64,000 nucleotides of DNA from Gracilibacillus suaedae (GCF_017599345.1 NZ_JAGFVL010000062.1:124001-188000), one strand, 5' to 3'; shown: positions 1 to 8,144, counted from the first letter of the stretch. Numbers and translations are program-made. Notes: generated by a model not told the origin, from the sequence alone.

Positions 1-2
1 AG

Positions 3-614
3 ATGAAAACAGTCATTCTTACTATAGCAAGTACGTTAGTGGCTGCTTATGCAGCTCACACAAATCTTGCCTCAACACAAGTAACAGAGAAGCATAACAA
101 AATGACTGAAGAAGATCAAACCGACACTGATGGTGTTGAAAATTTCATTGAATATCACATACTCGAAGCAGTAGTTGATGCAGAAAAATTCAATGTTCAA
201 GTCGTGGAAAACAGCAACAGCAAACGCATCAGTCTATTGAAGGATGATCAAGATCAGCCACAGTTTAAAAGCATTTATGTTAAAGACACAAAAAGGTTAA
301 AAGTGATTGACTTTCGTACCGGTTTGGTTTTCAATCAGATAATCGCTGATAGGCAAGATGAATTTCAAGATAGTGAGGCGGAGAAACAAGAAACAGAGAT
401 TGAAGCATATCGAGAATATAAGACACTAACCAATAAAATTGACATAGGTGATTTGAAGGCAAAAGTTGTAGAAAACAACTCAAACAAACGTGTCATCGTT
501 CTAAAAGAAAATGGTGGACAACCAGTATACAAAAGCGTCTATTTGAAAGATACAAATAGATTGAAAATTATTAATCTTCTTGGTGGTCTCATATTTAATG
601 AAATCATCGAGTAA
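3..614 (+). CDS. Secreted protein with two internal repeats, unknown function
   Basis: This is a 203-residue protein with a probable signal peptide (residues 1-18, short hydrophobic stretch ending in alanines), so it should be exported. Two copies of a ~52-residue module are visible at about 63-114 and 151-202. Each has the pattern V-V-E-N-x-N-x-K-R, then Q-P-x-[FY]-K-S-[IV]-Y-[VL]-K-D-T-x-R-L-K, and ends F-N-x-I-I. An acidic linker separates them. I do not recognise the family. The ATG lies only three bases from the window edge, so its ribosome site cannot be seen, but the signal-like N-terminus supports this start. A strong hairpin follows the stop. A related, decayed C-terminus with a similar hairpin lies at 7271-7404. 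Confidence 0.6.
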   Translation: MKTVILTIASTLVAAYAAHTNLASTQVTEKHNKMTEEDQTDTDGVENFIEYHILEAVVDAEKFNVQVVENSNSKRISLLKDDQDQPQFKSIYVKDTKRLKVIDFRTGLVFNQIIADRQDEFQDSEAEKQETEIEAYREYKTLTNKIDIGDLKAKVVENNSNKRVIVLKENGGQPVYKSVYLKDTNRLKIINLLGGLIFNEIIE

Positions 615-624
615 CGAATAGCTA

Positions 625-656
625 CCCCCTGACATGATCAATCCGTTTCAGGGGGG
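625..656 (+). terminator. Rho-independent terminator-like hairpin
   Basis: CCCCCTGA and TCAGGGGG form a perfect 8-bp stem ten bases after the stop of the repeat protein. A near-identical hairpin follows the gene remnant at 7375-7404. The T-run is weak (GCATTTGTTT). Confidence 0.65.
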
Positions 657-937
657 GCATTTGTTTAAGCGAGCGCTTAGAAATGAAATCAGCCAATCAT
701 TGATTAACTTTAGTTGGGAACCCTCTTATTCTATTTGTTCATATCCTACAAACATGTCCGAACACTATTTATATTAATGACATGTAAAGAAATTAACAAA
801 ATAGCATCATAAATCCCTCCATAATAGCAAAATACCCTTTTTTATATTTACAATTTTTTTACTATCAACTAACACTCCCTTTATTCGAGACTAAAAATCT
901 TCTAGTAGTATTGTAGTAAGAAATAACAAGAAATGAG
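657..937. other. Intergenic stretch with a 14-bp palindrome
   Basis: No gene is seen. TAAGCG-AG-CGCTTA at 666-679 is a perfect palindrome that could be an operator or part of the preceding 3' end. The rest is AT-rich and must hold the promoter of the six-gene operon starting at 938, but I cannot identify convincing -35/-10 boxes. Confidence 0.4.
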
Positions 938-1762
938 GTGATGAAAATAATTGATCTACATATCCATTCTACTTTTTCTGATGGTGAGTTAACACCAGAA
1001 CAGATCATAGCAGAGGCGGAGAACAATCATGTATCAACGATTGCTATTACAGACCATGATGAAATAGGTGGTTACATACAAATAAAGAAATTAGCAAAGG
1101 GCAAGGCAATCAATGTCATCTCAGGAATTGAATTAAATACAGATGGTCCAGATGGAGAGTTGCATATATTAGGCTATCATGTTGATCAGACTAGCTCCAG
1201 ATTACTTAACCATATCGAATGGCGAAAGCGAGAACGGCAAGAATGGGCTACCAAGATAGTCAATCAACTTAGAAAAATAGGCTATCAGATTGATATAGAG
1301 CAATGTATGCAAAAGACTACAGGTGATATCATTGTTCGAACACATATTGCAGAAGTATTAGTCGATAATGGTTACTTCTCTACTGCTCAACGAGCTTACC
1401 AAGAACTGCTAGTAAAAGGTAAGGCAGGCTTTGTTCCAAGAGCAACATTCACCGCAACACAAGCAATTGCATTGATTCATGATGCTGGTGGAACAGCATA
1501 CTTGGCTCATCCAGGTATCTACCCGAAAAAACCTGATATCTCTCGATTAATGGACGCTGGTTTAGATGGAATGGAAGTATTCCATTCCAAACATTCACTT
1601 GAAACAACGAGATATTGGGAAGCAATCGCAAGTGAACATTCCTTATGGCAATCAGGTGGAAGTGACTATCATGGGCCAAACTCGCGAAATCCGTATCCAA
1701 TTGGGAGTGTTGAACTATCACCTGTATGTTTAAAGCAATGGCTAAGTGAGGTGAATAGCTAA
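938..1762 (+). CDS. PHP-domain phosphoesterase (YciV/TrpH type)
   Basis: The 274-residue protein carries the metal-binding motifs of the PHP family in order: HIHSTFSDG near the N-terminus, ITDHDEIGG, GIELNT, HILGYH, LAHPG and GSDYHG near the C-terminus. Relatives such as E. coli YciV (RNase AM) hydrolyse phosphodiester or phosphomonoester bonds of short RNAs or nucleoside bisphosphates. That specificity is family knowledge and is not proven here. The start is GTG at 938 or ATG at 941; GAGGTG directly precedes and overlaps them. It is the first gene of an operon: its stop overlaps the next start (TAATG), and an isomerase, SurE and an ABC importer follow. The context suggests trimming phosphate from an imported compound. 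Confidence 0.85.
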   Translation: MMKIIDLHIHSTFSDGELTPEQIIAEAENNHVSTIAITDHDEIGGYIQIKKLAKGKAINVISGIELNTDGPDGELHILGYHVDQTSSRLLNHIEWRKRERQEWATKIVNQLRKIGYQIDIEQCMQKTTGDIIVRTHIAEVLVDNGYFSTAQRAYQELLVKGKAGFVPRATFTATQAIALIHDAGGTAYLAHPGIYPKKPDISRLMDAGLDGMEVFHSKHSLETTRYWEAIASEHSLWQSGGSDYHGPNSRNPYPIGSVELSPVCLKQWLSEVNS

Positions 1763-2568
1763 TGCAATTATACATGTCTTCGACACTGTGTTGGAATTTC
1801 TCTGTATCTAAAGCAATGCAAATCGCAGAAGCAAATGGAATAGATGGGGTGGAGGTTTGGGTTGATCAATTAAACTACCACAACACGTCTTGTAAAGAAA
1901 TTAATAAGATTAGGCAATATACGGATTTGGAGCTTAGTATTCATGCTCCAAGCTGGGATTTGAATCTATGCTCCTTAAACAAAAGCATCCAACAAAGCTC
2001 TATGGAAGAAATGGAACGAGCGATGCATATTGGGGCGGAAATAGGTGCCCCTAACATTACAATCCACCCTGGTCGAGCCACAATGAGTGTAAAAAATAAA
2101 GCGAGTTTCATGCAGACACTTAAGGAGAACATATATGTATTAGCGGAAAAGGGATCCTCCCTTGGGATCGATTTATCAATTGAGTTAATGGAAGAGCGAC
2201 CGAAAGAATTGATAACCACTCCAAGTGCTATGAATCAATTAGTGGAGGAACTTCCTGATAACGTACAAGTCACATTTGATGTGGCACATGTTCCATTAGC
2301 TATTGATCCAATTCAATATTATCAAGCACTATCAAGGGTAAATAAAATTCACTTAAGTGATTCGACGTCAAGTACGTATCACGTTGCACTGGGTGAAGGT
2401 GAAATACTATTACCGAGTATATTAGCAGAAATACAAGATCTCGATTGTCCGGTTGTATTAGAAGGATTAGACCAAACCTATTCCTTACAACTTTTGCAGA
2501 AGCATTTACATTATCTGCAATCGAATCGATTAAGGAGGAAAGATATTGCGAATCTTAGTTACAAATGA
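1762..2568 (+). CDS. Sugar phosphate isomerase/epimerase-like TIM-barrel protein
   Basis: This 268-residue protein resembles the xylose-isomerase-like/AP-endonuclease-2 TIM-barrel family. Metal-site motifs are spread through the barrel: S-I-H-A-P-S (~62), T-I-H-P-G (~93), I-E-L-M-E (~141), T-F-D-V-A-H (~171), K-I-H-L-S-D (~195) and V-V-L-E-G (~231). Members isomerise or epimerise sugars and related polyols, or act as metal-dependent nucleases; the substrate cannot be told from sequence. The start codon overlaps the upstream stop by one base, and the 3' end overlaps surE by 23 bases, so the genes are translationally coupled. Confidence 0.75.
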   Translation: MQLYMSSTLCWNFSVSKAMQIAEANGIDGVEVWVDQLNYHNTSCKEINKIRQYTDLELSIHAPSWDLNLCSLNKSIQQSSMEEMERAMHIGAEIGAPNITIHPGRATMSVKNKASFMQTLKENIYVLAEKGSSLGIDLSIELMEERPKELITTPSAMNQLVEELPDNVQVTFDVAHVPLAIDPIQYYQALSRVNKIHLSDSTSSTYHVALGEGEILLPSILAEIQDLDCPVVLEGLDQTYSLQLLQKHLHYLQSNRLRRKDIANLSYK

Positions 2569-3346
2569 TGATGGCATTTTTCATCCAGGGCTGGAAGCGA
2601 TGGTGAATGTATTAGCCCATTTTGGCGAGGTGTATGTCGTCAGCCCTGATAAAGAAAGAAGTGCAATTAGTCATTCGATTACATTGCGTCATCCTGTTAA
2701 GGCAATCGAGAATAACCTTTTTACCTCAGCAACGAAATCGTGGATGGTTAATGGTACACCTGCTGACTGCATAAAATTAGGGGTAGATGTGTTGTTGAAA
2801 GAATCACCAGATCTCGTGTTATCAGGGATTAATATTGGACCGAACCTTGGTAAGGATATTTATTACTCTGGAACAATTGCTGGTGCCATGGAAGCGACAT
2901 TACAGAAGATACCCGCAATCGCTGTGTCATTGGCAACGTTTGATACCAATTATGTGAACTATGAGCAGGTTAGGATATTATTTTATCAATTAATGGAGGT
3001 GATGCTGCAAAATAAAATACCGAAAGAGATACTGTTAAATGTAAACCTACCATATACGTCGAAAGAACTGTGTCGAGGTGTTAAAGCCGTGGATCTTGAT
3101 ATGGATGTTCAGCGATATCGTTATGTTGGTTTAAATGACCCTCATGGACAAATCTACTATTGGTTAAAAGATGAGTACCATCTGTTAGATGATTTAAAAG
3201 ACGATATGGATTTTAAAGAATTAAGAGAAGGGTACATAACCATTACTCCAATCGAGAAACGAGGCGTAAGTAAAAAGAGGATTGAACAACTGAACAGATG
3301 GTTTTATGTATTTAATAAAAAGAGGGAGGAACTGTTCCATGTTTAA
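2546..3346 (+). CDS. surE: 5'/3'-nucleotidase SurE
   Basis: The 266-residue protein begins with ILVTNDDGIFHPG, the SurE metal-binding signature with adjacent aspartates. It continues with VVSPDKERSA, VNGTPADC and SGINIGPNLGKDIYYSGTIA, all classic SurE blocks. SurE enzymes remove phosphate from nucleoside monophosphates and sometimes short polyphosphates. The start is TTG at 2546, preceded by AAGGAGG at a 7-base spacing, which is why it is chosen although it lies inside the previous gene. The 3' end overlaps the next gene by 8 bases. Being sandwiched between a phosphoesterase and a transporter is unusual for a housekeeping surE and suggests a role in catabolising an imported phosphoester. Confidence 0.92.
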   Translation: MRILVTNDDGIFHPGLEAMVNVLAHFGEVYVVSPDKERSAISHSITLRHPVKAIENNLFTSATKSWMVNGTPADCIKLGVDVLLKESPDLVLSGINIGPNLGKDIYYSGTIAGAMEATLQKIPAIAVSLATFDTNYVNYEQVRILFYQLMEVMLQNKIPKEILLNVNLPYTSKELCRGVKAVDLDMDVQRYRYVGLNDPHGQIYYWLKDEYHLLDDLKDDMDFKELREGYITITPIEKRGVSKKRIEQLNRWFYVFNKKREELFHV

Positions 3347-4340
3347 ATTAAAAAATGTCATTATTTTAGTTTTAGTCGTTTCTATGTTAGCTGCTTGTTC
3401 TTCTGCAAATTCTGAGACGGAAGAAGGTATCTCTGGAGACCTATCTTTTTATACTTCTCAGCCTGACGCAGATGCTGAACAGCTTGTAGCAGCTTTTAAC
3501 GAGGAATACCCTGATGTTAATGTGTCCATCTATCGTTCTGGTACAGAAGAAGTGATTAGTAAAGTACAAGCTGAAAAAGAGGCAGGAGATGTACAAGCAG
3601 ATGTATTGTTAGTGGCAGATTCTGTTACATTTGAAAACCTGAAGGAACAAGATATGTTGTTTAGCTATGAATCAGAGGAATATGCTTCTATTCCTGAAGA
3701 GTTTGTCGATGCAGACCATATGTATAGTGGTACGAAAATTATGTCTACTGCATTAGTAGTGAACACGGATAATGTTTCTGAAATGCCAACATCTTGGAAT
3801 GTGCTAACAGAAGAGGCGGATAACATTGCGATGCCTAGTCCGTTATATTCTGGTGCTGCAGCCTACAACTTAGGCGTATTAACGCGTACAGATGGTTTTG
3901 GTTGGGAATTCTATGAATCGATCCAAGCAAATAATCCAATGATCACTCAAGGAAACGGTGCTGTATTAAAATCTGTTGCTGCTGGTGAAGTGGATTATGG
4001 TATGGTCGTTGACTTCATTGTGGCTCGTGCAGAGTTAGAAGGTTCTCCTGTGAGCTTAGTTTACCCTGACGAAGGTGTTCCTGTTATCACCGAGCCAATT
4101 GGTATTATGAAGGATGCGCAAAATGAAGCAGCAGCGAAAGCATTTGTTGACTTTGTTTTATCAGAACAAGGACAAGAGCTAGCAGCTGAAATTGGCTATA
4201 CACCAATCCGAGAAGGAATTGAAGCGCCAGAAGGCTTGAAAACTATTGAAGAAATGGATGTATTAGATGCAGATGTTAATCAATTATATCAAGCACGTGA
4301 AGAAGATAAACAACAATTCAGTGAGTTATTTGGAGAATAG
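3339..4340 (+). CDS. ABC importer substrate-binding lipoprotein (Fbp/Afu family)
   Basis: The 333-residue lipoprotein has a signal peptide ending in the lipobox LAAC (Cys20), then a low-complexity tether and a periplasmic-binding fold (G-D-L-S-F-Y-T-S-Q-P-D near the start). It belongs to the group annotated as iron(III)-, 2-aminoethylphosphonate- or sugar-phosphate-binding proteins. I see no obvious paired tyrosines typical of ferric-binding FbpA. The ATG at 3339 is chosen because GGGAGGA precedes it and the signal peptide begins there; an in-frame ATG at 3306 would add a non-signal extension. It overlaps surE by 8 bases and is followed at once by the permease and ATPase. Confidence 0.85.
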   Translation: MFKLKNVIILVLVVSMLAACSSANSETEEGISGDLSFYTSQPDADAEQLVAAFNEEYPDVNVSIYRSGTEEVISKVQAEKEAGDVQADVLLVADSVTFENLKEQDMLFSYESEEYASIPEEFVDADHMYSGTKIMSTALVVNTDNVSEMPTSWNVLTEEADNIAMPSPLYSGAAAYNLGVLTRTDGFGWEFYESIQANNPMITQGNGAVLKSVAAGEVDYGMVVDFIVARAELEGSPVSLVYPDEGVPVITEPIGIMKDAQNEAAAKAFVDFVLSEQGQELAAEIGYTPIREGIEAPEGLKTIEEMDVLDADVNQLYQAREEDKQQFSELFGE

Positions 4341-4350
4341 GTGAACGAAA

Positions 4351-6081
4351 ATGAATCAGATGTCTAATAAGGAGATAATGCCACGACGTGCATTATCTTC
4401 CTCCTTTTCAAGGAAATCCATTTTTAAGCTATTGGCGTTATTACTCATTATTATCGTGTTCCTGATCCCGATTTATCGTCTCGTGTGGATGAGCTTTCAA
4501 GTGGATGGTTCGCTTTCTTTTGCTAACTATACAACGATTTTACAAGATGGTAAAACATGGTCCGTCCTTCACAATACGATTTTAGTAGTGCTCGGGTCCA
4601 CAGCAATCTCGGTATCCTTAGGCATTTTATTAGCATGGTTAGTTGCCTATACGGATATTCGCGCGAAAAAAATGATGCAGTTTTTTATTGTATTACCTTT
4701 TGTGATCCCTTCTTACATTTCTACATTAGCATGGACGCAGTTTTTTGGTGCGAATGGGCTATATGGAAAATTAATGAGTATGCTACCATTTGCGACCGAA
4801 GAGATCAATCTATACAGTATGGGTGGCATCATTTTTGTCTTAGGATTGTCTCATTATCCTTTAGTGTATCTATTATCTGTCAGTGTTTTTCGCAGAATTC
4901 CTCGTGAAGTGGAGCATGCTTCTAGGGTGTCGGGTGCGAGTGGTTGGAAGACGTTCTTGAAAGTGACATTGCCACTTGCTTTACCTGGGATTGCTAGTGG
5001 AGGATTACTAGCTTTTATTGCGAACTTAGATAACTTTGGGATTCCGGCATTTTTAGGAATACCAGCACAAATTGATGTATTAAGTACATATATTTATCAG
5101 CAAGTCATCGGATTTGGACCGAGCGCTTTCCAACGTGCCGCCACCTTCTCGGTTATTTTAGGTGTGCTTGCTTTATTAGGTACATTGGTGCAATGGTTCT
5201 TATTAAGAAAATCCAAACGACTGGAAACGACTGTCGAGGATAAGACACCAAGAATCTTTCTTGGTAAATGGAAACCGCTAATAGAGGTGGGCTTGTGGTG
5301 TTTTTTCTTTATTACTAGTATTGTTCCGTTCATTTCCATGGGGATGACCTCTTTATTATCAGCTTATGGCGTAGATTTCACCTGGGAAAATATTAGCCTG
5401 AAAAACTATCAATTTATTCTAGAAACAAGCCCCAAAGCCAAACGGGCGATTGGAAACAGTGTACAGCTGGCACTTGTTATTACCATTGTAGGTGTTTTGA
5501 TCGGGACGGCATTTGCTTATTATCGTATACGCAAGCCAAATAGGTTAAATCAGCTGTCAGAAATGGCGATTAGTTTGCCCTACGCATTACCAGGTACGGT
5601 CATGGCGTTGTCGATGATTTTTGCTTGGATGGAGCCTATTCCAGGCTGGAACCCAGGTATCTATGGTTCGATTATGATTTTATTCATTGCTTATATTACA
5701 AGGTTTTTAATTCTTCAAGTAAGAGGAAGTATAACAGCTGTCTTGCAAGTTGATTATTCGATGGAAGAAGCTGCCATTGTAAGTGGTTCGACTGGGTTTT
5801 CGAAATGGAAGGAAATTCTTTTACCGTTAATGTTACCTAGTATTTTAAGTGGAGCCTTTTTAGTGTTTTTGACTGCATTAACGGAATTAACGGTTTCATC
5901 CTTATTATGGTCAAGTAATGCAGAGACAATAGGTGTGATCATCTTTAGTTTTGAACAGGCAGGATATACGACGTATTCGACGGCGATGTCTAGTTTAATT
6001 ATCTTTTTAATTATATTAGGGTTTCTATTGTTATCTGGGGTCCAATTTTTCTGGAGTAGAAAGGTGGCAAGTAAACAATGA
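4351..6081 (+). CDS. ABC importer permease, two fused membrane domains (FbpB type)
   Basis: The 576-residue membrane protein is an internally duplicated permease with about twelve hydrophobic segments. Each half carries an EAA-type coupling loop: EVEHASRVSGASGW near residue 188 and SMEEAAIVSGSTGF near residue 470. This tandem architecture is characteristic of FbpB/AfuB/ThiP-type importers. A soluble linker (~290-310) joins the halves. It lies ten bases after the binding protein and overlaps the ATPase by four bases (ATGA). Fe3+ is the default annotation for such permeases, but the phosphatase-rich operon argues for an organic phosphorus compound or sugar phosphate. Confidence 0.9.
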   Translation: MNQMSNKEIMPRRALSSSFSRKSIFKLLALLLIIIVFLIPIYRLVWMSFQVDGSLSFANYTTILQDGKTWSVLHNTILVVLGSTAISVSLGILLAWLVAYTDIRAKKMMQFFIVLPFVIPSYISTLAWTQFFGANGLYGKLMSMLPFATEEINLYSMGGIIFVLGLSHYPLVYLLSVSVFRRIPREVEHASRVSGASGWKTFLKVTLPLALPGIASGGLLAFIANLDNFGIPAFLGIPAQIDVLSTYIYQQVIGFGPSAFQRAATFSVILGVLALLGTLVQWFLLRKSKRLETTVEDKTPRIFLGKWKPLIEVGLWCFFFITSIVPFISMGMTSLLSAYGVDFTWENISLKNYQFILETSPKAKRAIGNSVQLALVITIVGVLIGTAFAYYRIRKPNRLNQLSEMAISLPYALPGTVMALSMIFAWMEPIPGWNPGIYGSIMILFIAYITRFLILQVRGSITAVLQVDYSMEEAAIVSGSTGFSKWKEILLPLMLPSILSGAFLVFLTALTELTVSSLLWSSNAETIGVIIFSFEQAGYTTYSTAMSSLIIFLIILGFLLLSGVQFFWSRKVASKQ

Positions 6082-7148
6082 GCATAAAGATTTCACAAAT
6101 CAGTAAACAATTTGACCAGTTCACCGCCTTAAAGGATATTCAGTTATCGATTGAACCTGGTGAATTTATTGCGATATTAGGCCCTTCAGGCTGTGGAAAG
6201 ACTACCTTGCTACGATTGTTAGCGGGCTTTTTATCGCCGACAGCAGGTAGTATCGAAATAGGCGAGAGCCAAGTCGGTACAGCTAAGCGATCATTACCAC
6301 CTGAGCAGCGTAATATTGGCATGGTATTTCAATCATTTGCACTTTGGCCCCATTTAAATGTAAAAGATCATATCCGTTTTCCGATTCAGCATCATCGCTT
6401 TGTGCCGTCCGCGTTAAAAAAGAATGAAGCGAAGCGGGTGGAGGAAGTGTTAAAGATGGTTGATTTAGAGTCTTTTGCTGATCGTATGCCAAGTGAATTA
6501 TCTGGAGGTCAGAAGCAACGAGTGGCGTTAGCACGTGCCATTGCGCCCAAGCCCGAGCTATTGTTAATGGATGAACCGTTAAGTAATTTAGATGCCGAAT
6601 TACGTATGGAGATGCGCAATGAAATCCAATCTATACATCGGCTGACAGGAGCGACCATCGTGTATGTCACCCATGACCAAGGGGAAGCATTAGCAATGGC
6701 TGATCGCATTGTCGTGATGAATCAAGGTGAAATTGAACAAGTTGGTACACCACCAGAAATATTTGCCCGACCGAAAACACCATTTGTAGCAAAGTTTGTT
6801 GGTAAGGCAAATCTTGTGAAAGGGAGCTGGAAGGAAGGCAAGTTTACACCTGAGTCATTACCAAACGTTCAGTGGCAGGACAATGGAATTGAAGAAGGAA
6901 TGAAAAATCAAGGCTATTATCCAGCTCGTCCCGAACAACTTCAATTAACAAAGGATCAAGATATTCAAAATGCCATACCAGCTGTAATTACAAGTGTGCA
7001 ATATCAAGGTAAGGAAATTCACTATTTGGTACAAGCACTGGAACAAGAATGGTCTGTTCATGCTGATATTTTTGATAAGTTTGACTTAGGTGAGCAGGTG
7101 TATATTCAACTTAAAGGCGCGGTAGTGAAGGATAGAGTTAAAGTGTAG
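6078..7148 (+). CDS. ABC importer ATPase (FbpC/PotA type)
   Basis: This is a 356-residue nucleotide-binding subunit. It has Walker A GPSGCGKTT (~35), Q-loop VFQSF, signature LSGGQKQR (~140), Walker B LLLMDEP (~160) and H-loop VTHDQGEA. A TOBE-like C-terminal regulatory region begins around residue 280. It overlaps the permease stop by four bases and is the last gene of the operon. CUT1/Fbp-type ATPases all look alike at this level, so the ATPase does not narrow the substrate. Confidence 0.92.
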   Translation: MSIKISQISKQFDQFTALKDIQLSIEPGEFIAILGPSGCGKTTLLRLLAGFLSPTAGSIEIGESQVGTAKRSLPPEQRNIGMVFQSFALWPHLNVKDHIRFPIQHHRFVPSALKKNEAKRVEEVLKMVDLESFADRMPSELSGGQKQRVALARAIAPKPELLLMDEPLSNLDAELRMEMRNEIQSIHRLTGATIVYVTHDQGEALAMADRIVVMNQGEIEQVGTPPEIFARPKTPFVAKFVGKANLVKGSWKEGKFTPESLPNVQWQDNGIEEGMKNQGYYPARPEQLQLTKDQDIQNAIPAVITSVQYQGKEIHYLVQALEQEWSVHADIFDKFDLGEQVYIQLKGAVVKDRVKV

Positions 7149-7161
7149 TAGGTTTGATCTT

Positions 7162-7197
7162 AAGAAAAAAGGTGTCCAAAGGAGCGTTCCTTTTTCT
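7162..7197 (+). terminator. Possible weak terminator after the importer operon
   Basis: AAAAAAGG and CCTTTTT bracket a smaller inverted repeat (AAAGGA/TCCTTT), ending in a T-run. The stem is AT-rich. Confidence 0.4.
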
Positions 7198-7270
7198 GAA
7201 ACTTCTTTAAATATAAGTGTAAAAAAATAATTTCTACAGAATTACTTATAGCTATTGATTACCTTTTTAA

Positions 7271-7404
7271 ACACGAACAAAAAGTGATGACCAACCAAGT
7301 GAAACAGAAACACAATTAACAGAACAAAACGATAAGAAACGGATACTTAACGAAACCATTCAGTAACGATAAAACCCCCTGAGATGTTGTTCCATTTCAG
7401 GGGG
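7271..7404 (+). pseudogene. Decayed C-terminal remnant of a paralogue of the first gene, with its terminator
   Basis: A frame open for 31 codons ends RILNETIQ-stop at 7364-7366, without a usable start codon. The last codons and following bases match the end of the gene at 3-614 (there GLIFNEIIE-stop): 17 of 21 bases agree across the stop codon. The same CCCCCTGA...TCAGGGGG hairpin follows (here 7375-7404). The Q-N-D-K-K-R stretch may correspond to the E-N-x-x-N-K-R of the intact repeat. I infer an old duplication on both sides of the importer operon, with one copy decayed. Confidence 0.45.
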
Positions 7405-7445
7405 ACTCATCTGCTAGTCAAGACAAAAAGAGATCAGTTATTTCT

Positions 7446-7838
7446 CTAAAGCCATTCAATATACAGAGGCATAAAGCCACTATGTGGTCCGGCAGTTACA
7501 TATAACTGTACAGCTAAATTTTCTGTGAAATCATCAACGTCAAAAGTAAATTGGACATTGCCATTTGTATCTACAGTTCGATCAGCAACAACATAATTAC
7601 TGCCATCTGATACTAATAAATCTCCAAAATAGTTTGCGTTTTCTAGAGTTATGGTTGCTGAATCACCATCAATGGTGGCATCACCAATAATATAGGAGCT
7701 TGCGTGGCTAGAATAATTGCCATTCGAATCCAAAAATTGATAATCAGCAGTTGCAGCAAAGGTAGAAATGCCAAAAGCTATTGATAAAAACATCACACTT
7801 ACAAACATGGTCATCGTCTTTTTAACATTTAAATTCAT
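7446..7838 (-). CDS. Small secreted NEAT-like protein
   Basis: The 130-residue protein has a clear signal peptide (residues ~1-29, ending FAA) and no anchor, so it should be released. The mature ~100 residues are one beta-rich domain. It shares spacing with NEAT domains: S-S-H-A-S-S-Y in the position of the S-M-A-x-x-Y heme-lip helix, then D-G-D-S-A-T-I-T-L-E-N, T-F-D-V-D-D-F-T-E-N and a final L-Y-I-E-W strand. The YxxxY heme tyrosine pair is absent; the equivalent site reads GPHSGFMPLYIEW. It diverges from the heme-uptake genes across a Fur-box-rich region, which supports an iron role. A hemophore or heme relay is possible; a non-heme NEAT-fold protein is the alternative. Confidence 0.6.
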   Translation of the reverse strand: MNLNVKKTMTMFVSVMFLSIAFGISTFAATADYQFLDSNGNYSSHASSYIIGDATIDGDSATITLENANYFGDLLVSDGSNYVVADRTVDTNGNVQFTFDVDDFTENLAVQLYVTAGPHSGFMPLYIEWL

Positions 7839-7876
7839 TTGTATGACACTCCTTCAAATATTTTATAAAAAGTAAA

Positions 7877-7905
7877 TTTATCCAAACAAACTATTAACCT
7901 GTCAA
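7877..7905 (-). promoter_or_regulatory. Promoter of the small NEAT-like gene
   Basis: Read on the minus strand, TTGACA (7900-7905) and GATAAA (7877-7882) are separated by 17 bases, about 40 bases before the start codon. Confidence 0.5.
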
Positions 7906-7956
7906 ACTACTGTTTCACTCCTTTCTACAGAAAGTAGCAGGGCAATCATTATTGAT

Positions 7957-7975
7957 ATTGATAATCATTATCAAT
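7957..7975. promoter_or_regulatory. Fur box
   Basis: ATTGATAATCATTATCAAT is a palindrome of nine bases on either side of one central base and closely matches the GATAATGATAATCATTATC Fur consensus. It lies between the NEAT-like gene (minus) and the isdC-like gene (plus). Confidence 0.8.
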
Positions 7976-7985
7976 GAAAAAGTTT

Positions 7986-8042
7986 AAAAAAATACTCTAT
8001 TGACCAATGGGTTCTCATTATGATAATCATTCTCAATAGAGT
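7986..8042 (-). terminator. Terminator-like hairpin with a Fur box in its loop
   Basis: ACTCTATTGA (7994-8003) and TCAATAGAGT (8033-8042) form a perfect 10-bp stem. Read on the minus strand it is followed by ATTTTTTT. The 29-base loop carries overlapping Fur-like hexamers (TTCTCATTATGATAATCATT, 8012-8031). This may be a second terminator behind the candidate small RNA, or simply a Fur operator. Confidence 0.45.
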
Positions 8043-8044
8043 GT

Positions 8045-8109
8045 TAAAAATAAATGCCCCGCTCAGCGAATGGCATCTAGATGTAATTAATGGCAATTGT
8101 TGCCTTTCG
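8045..8109 (-). ncRNA. Candidate small RNA (about 65 nt) in the Fur-controlled region
   Basis: A good minus-strand sigma-A promoter (TTGACA 8139-8144, 17-base spacer, TATTGT 8116-8121) faces a short stretch without an ORF. This ends in a hairpin ATGCC...GGCAT (8054-8076) followed by TTATTTTT. A second small stem, GGCAA/TTGCC (8092-8104), lies near the predicted 5' end. The combination looks like an independent small transcript. It could also be a short leader read onward into the NEAT-like gene. Transcription is not shown by sequence alone. Confidence 0.4.
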
Positions 8110-8115
8110 ATATTT

Positions 8116-8144
8116 ACAATATCACCTCTTCATCTTCTTGTCAA
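8116..8144 (-). promoter_or_regulatory. Promoter of the candidate small RNA
   Basis: Consensus -35 TTGACA, 17-base spacer and -10 TATTGT on the minus strand. No Fur box overlaps this promoter itself. Confidence 0.5.

Noticed and set aside
1449..1775. 108-residue minus-strand ORF
   Set aside because: Antisense to the well-supported PHP phosphoesterase; shadow frame.
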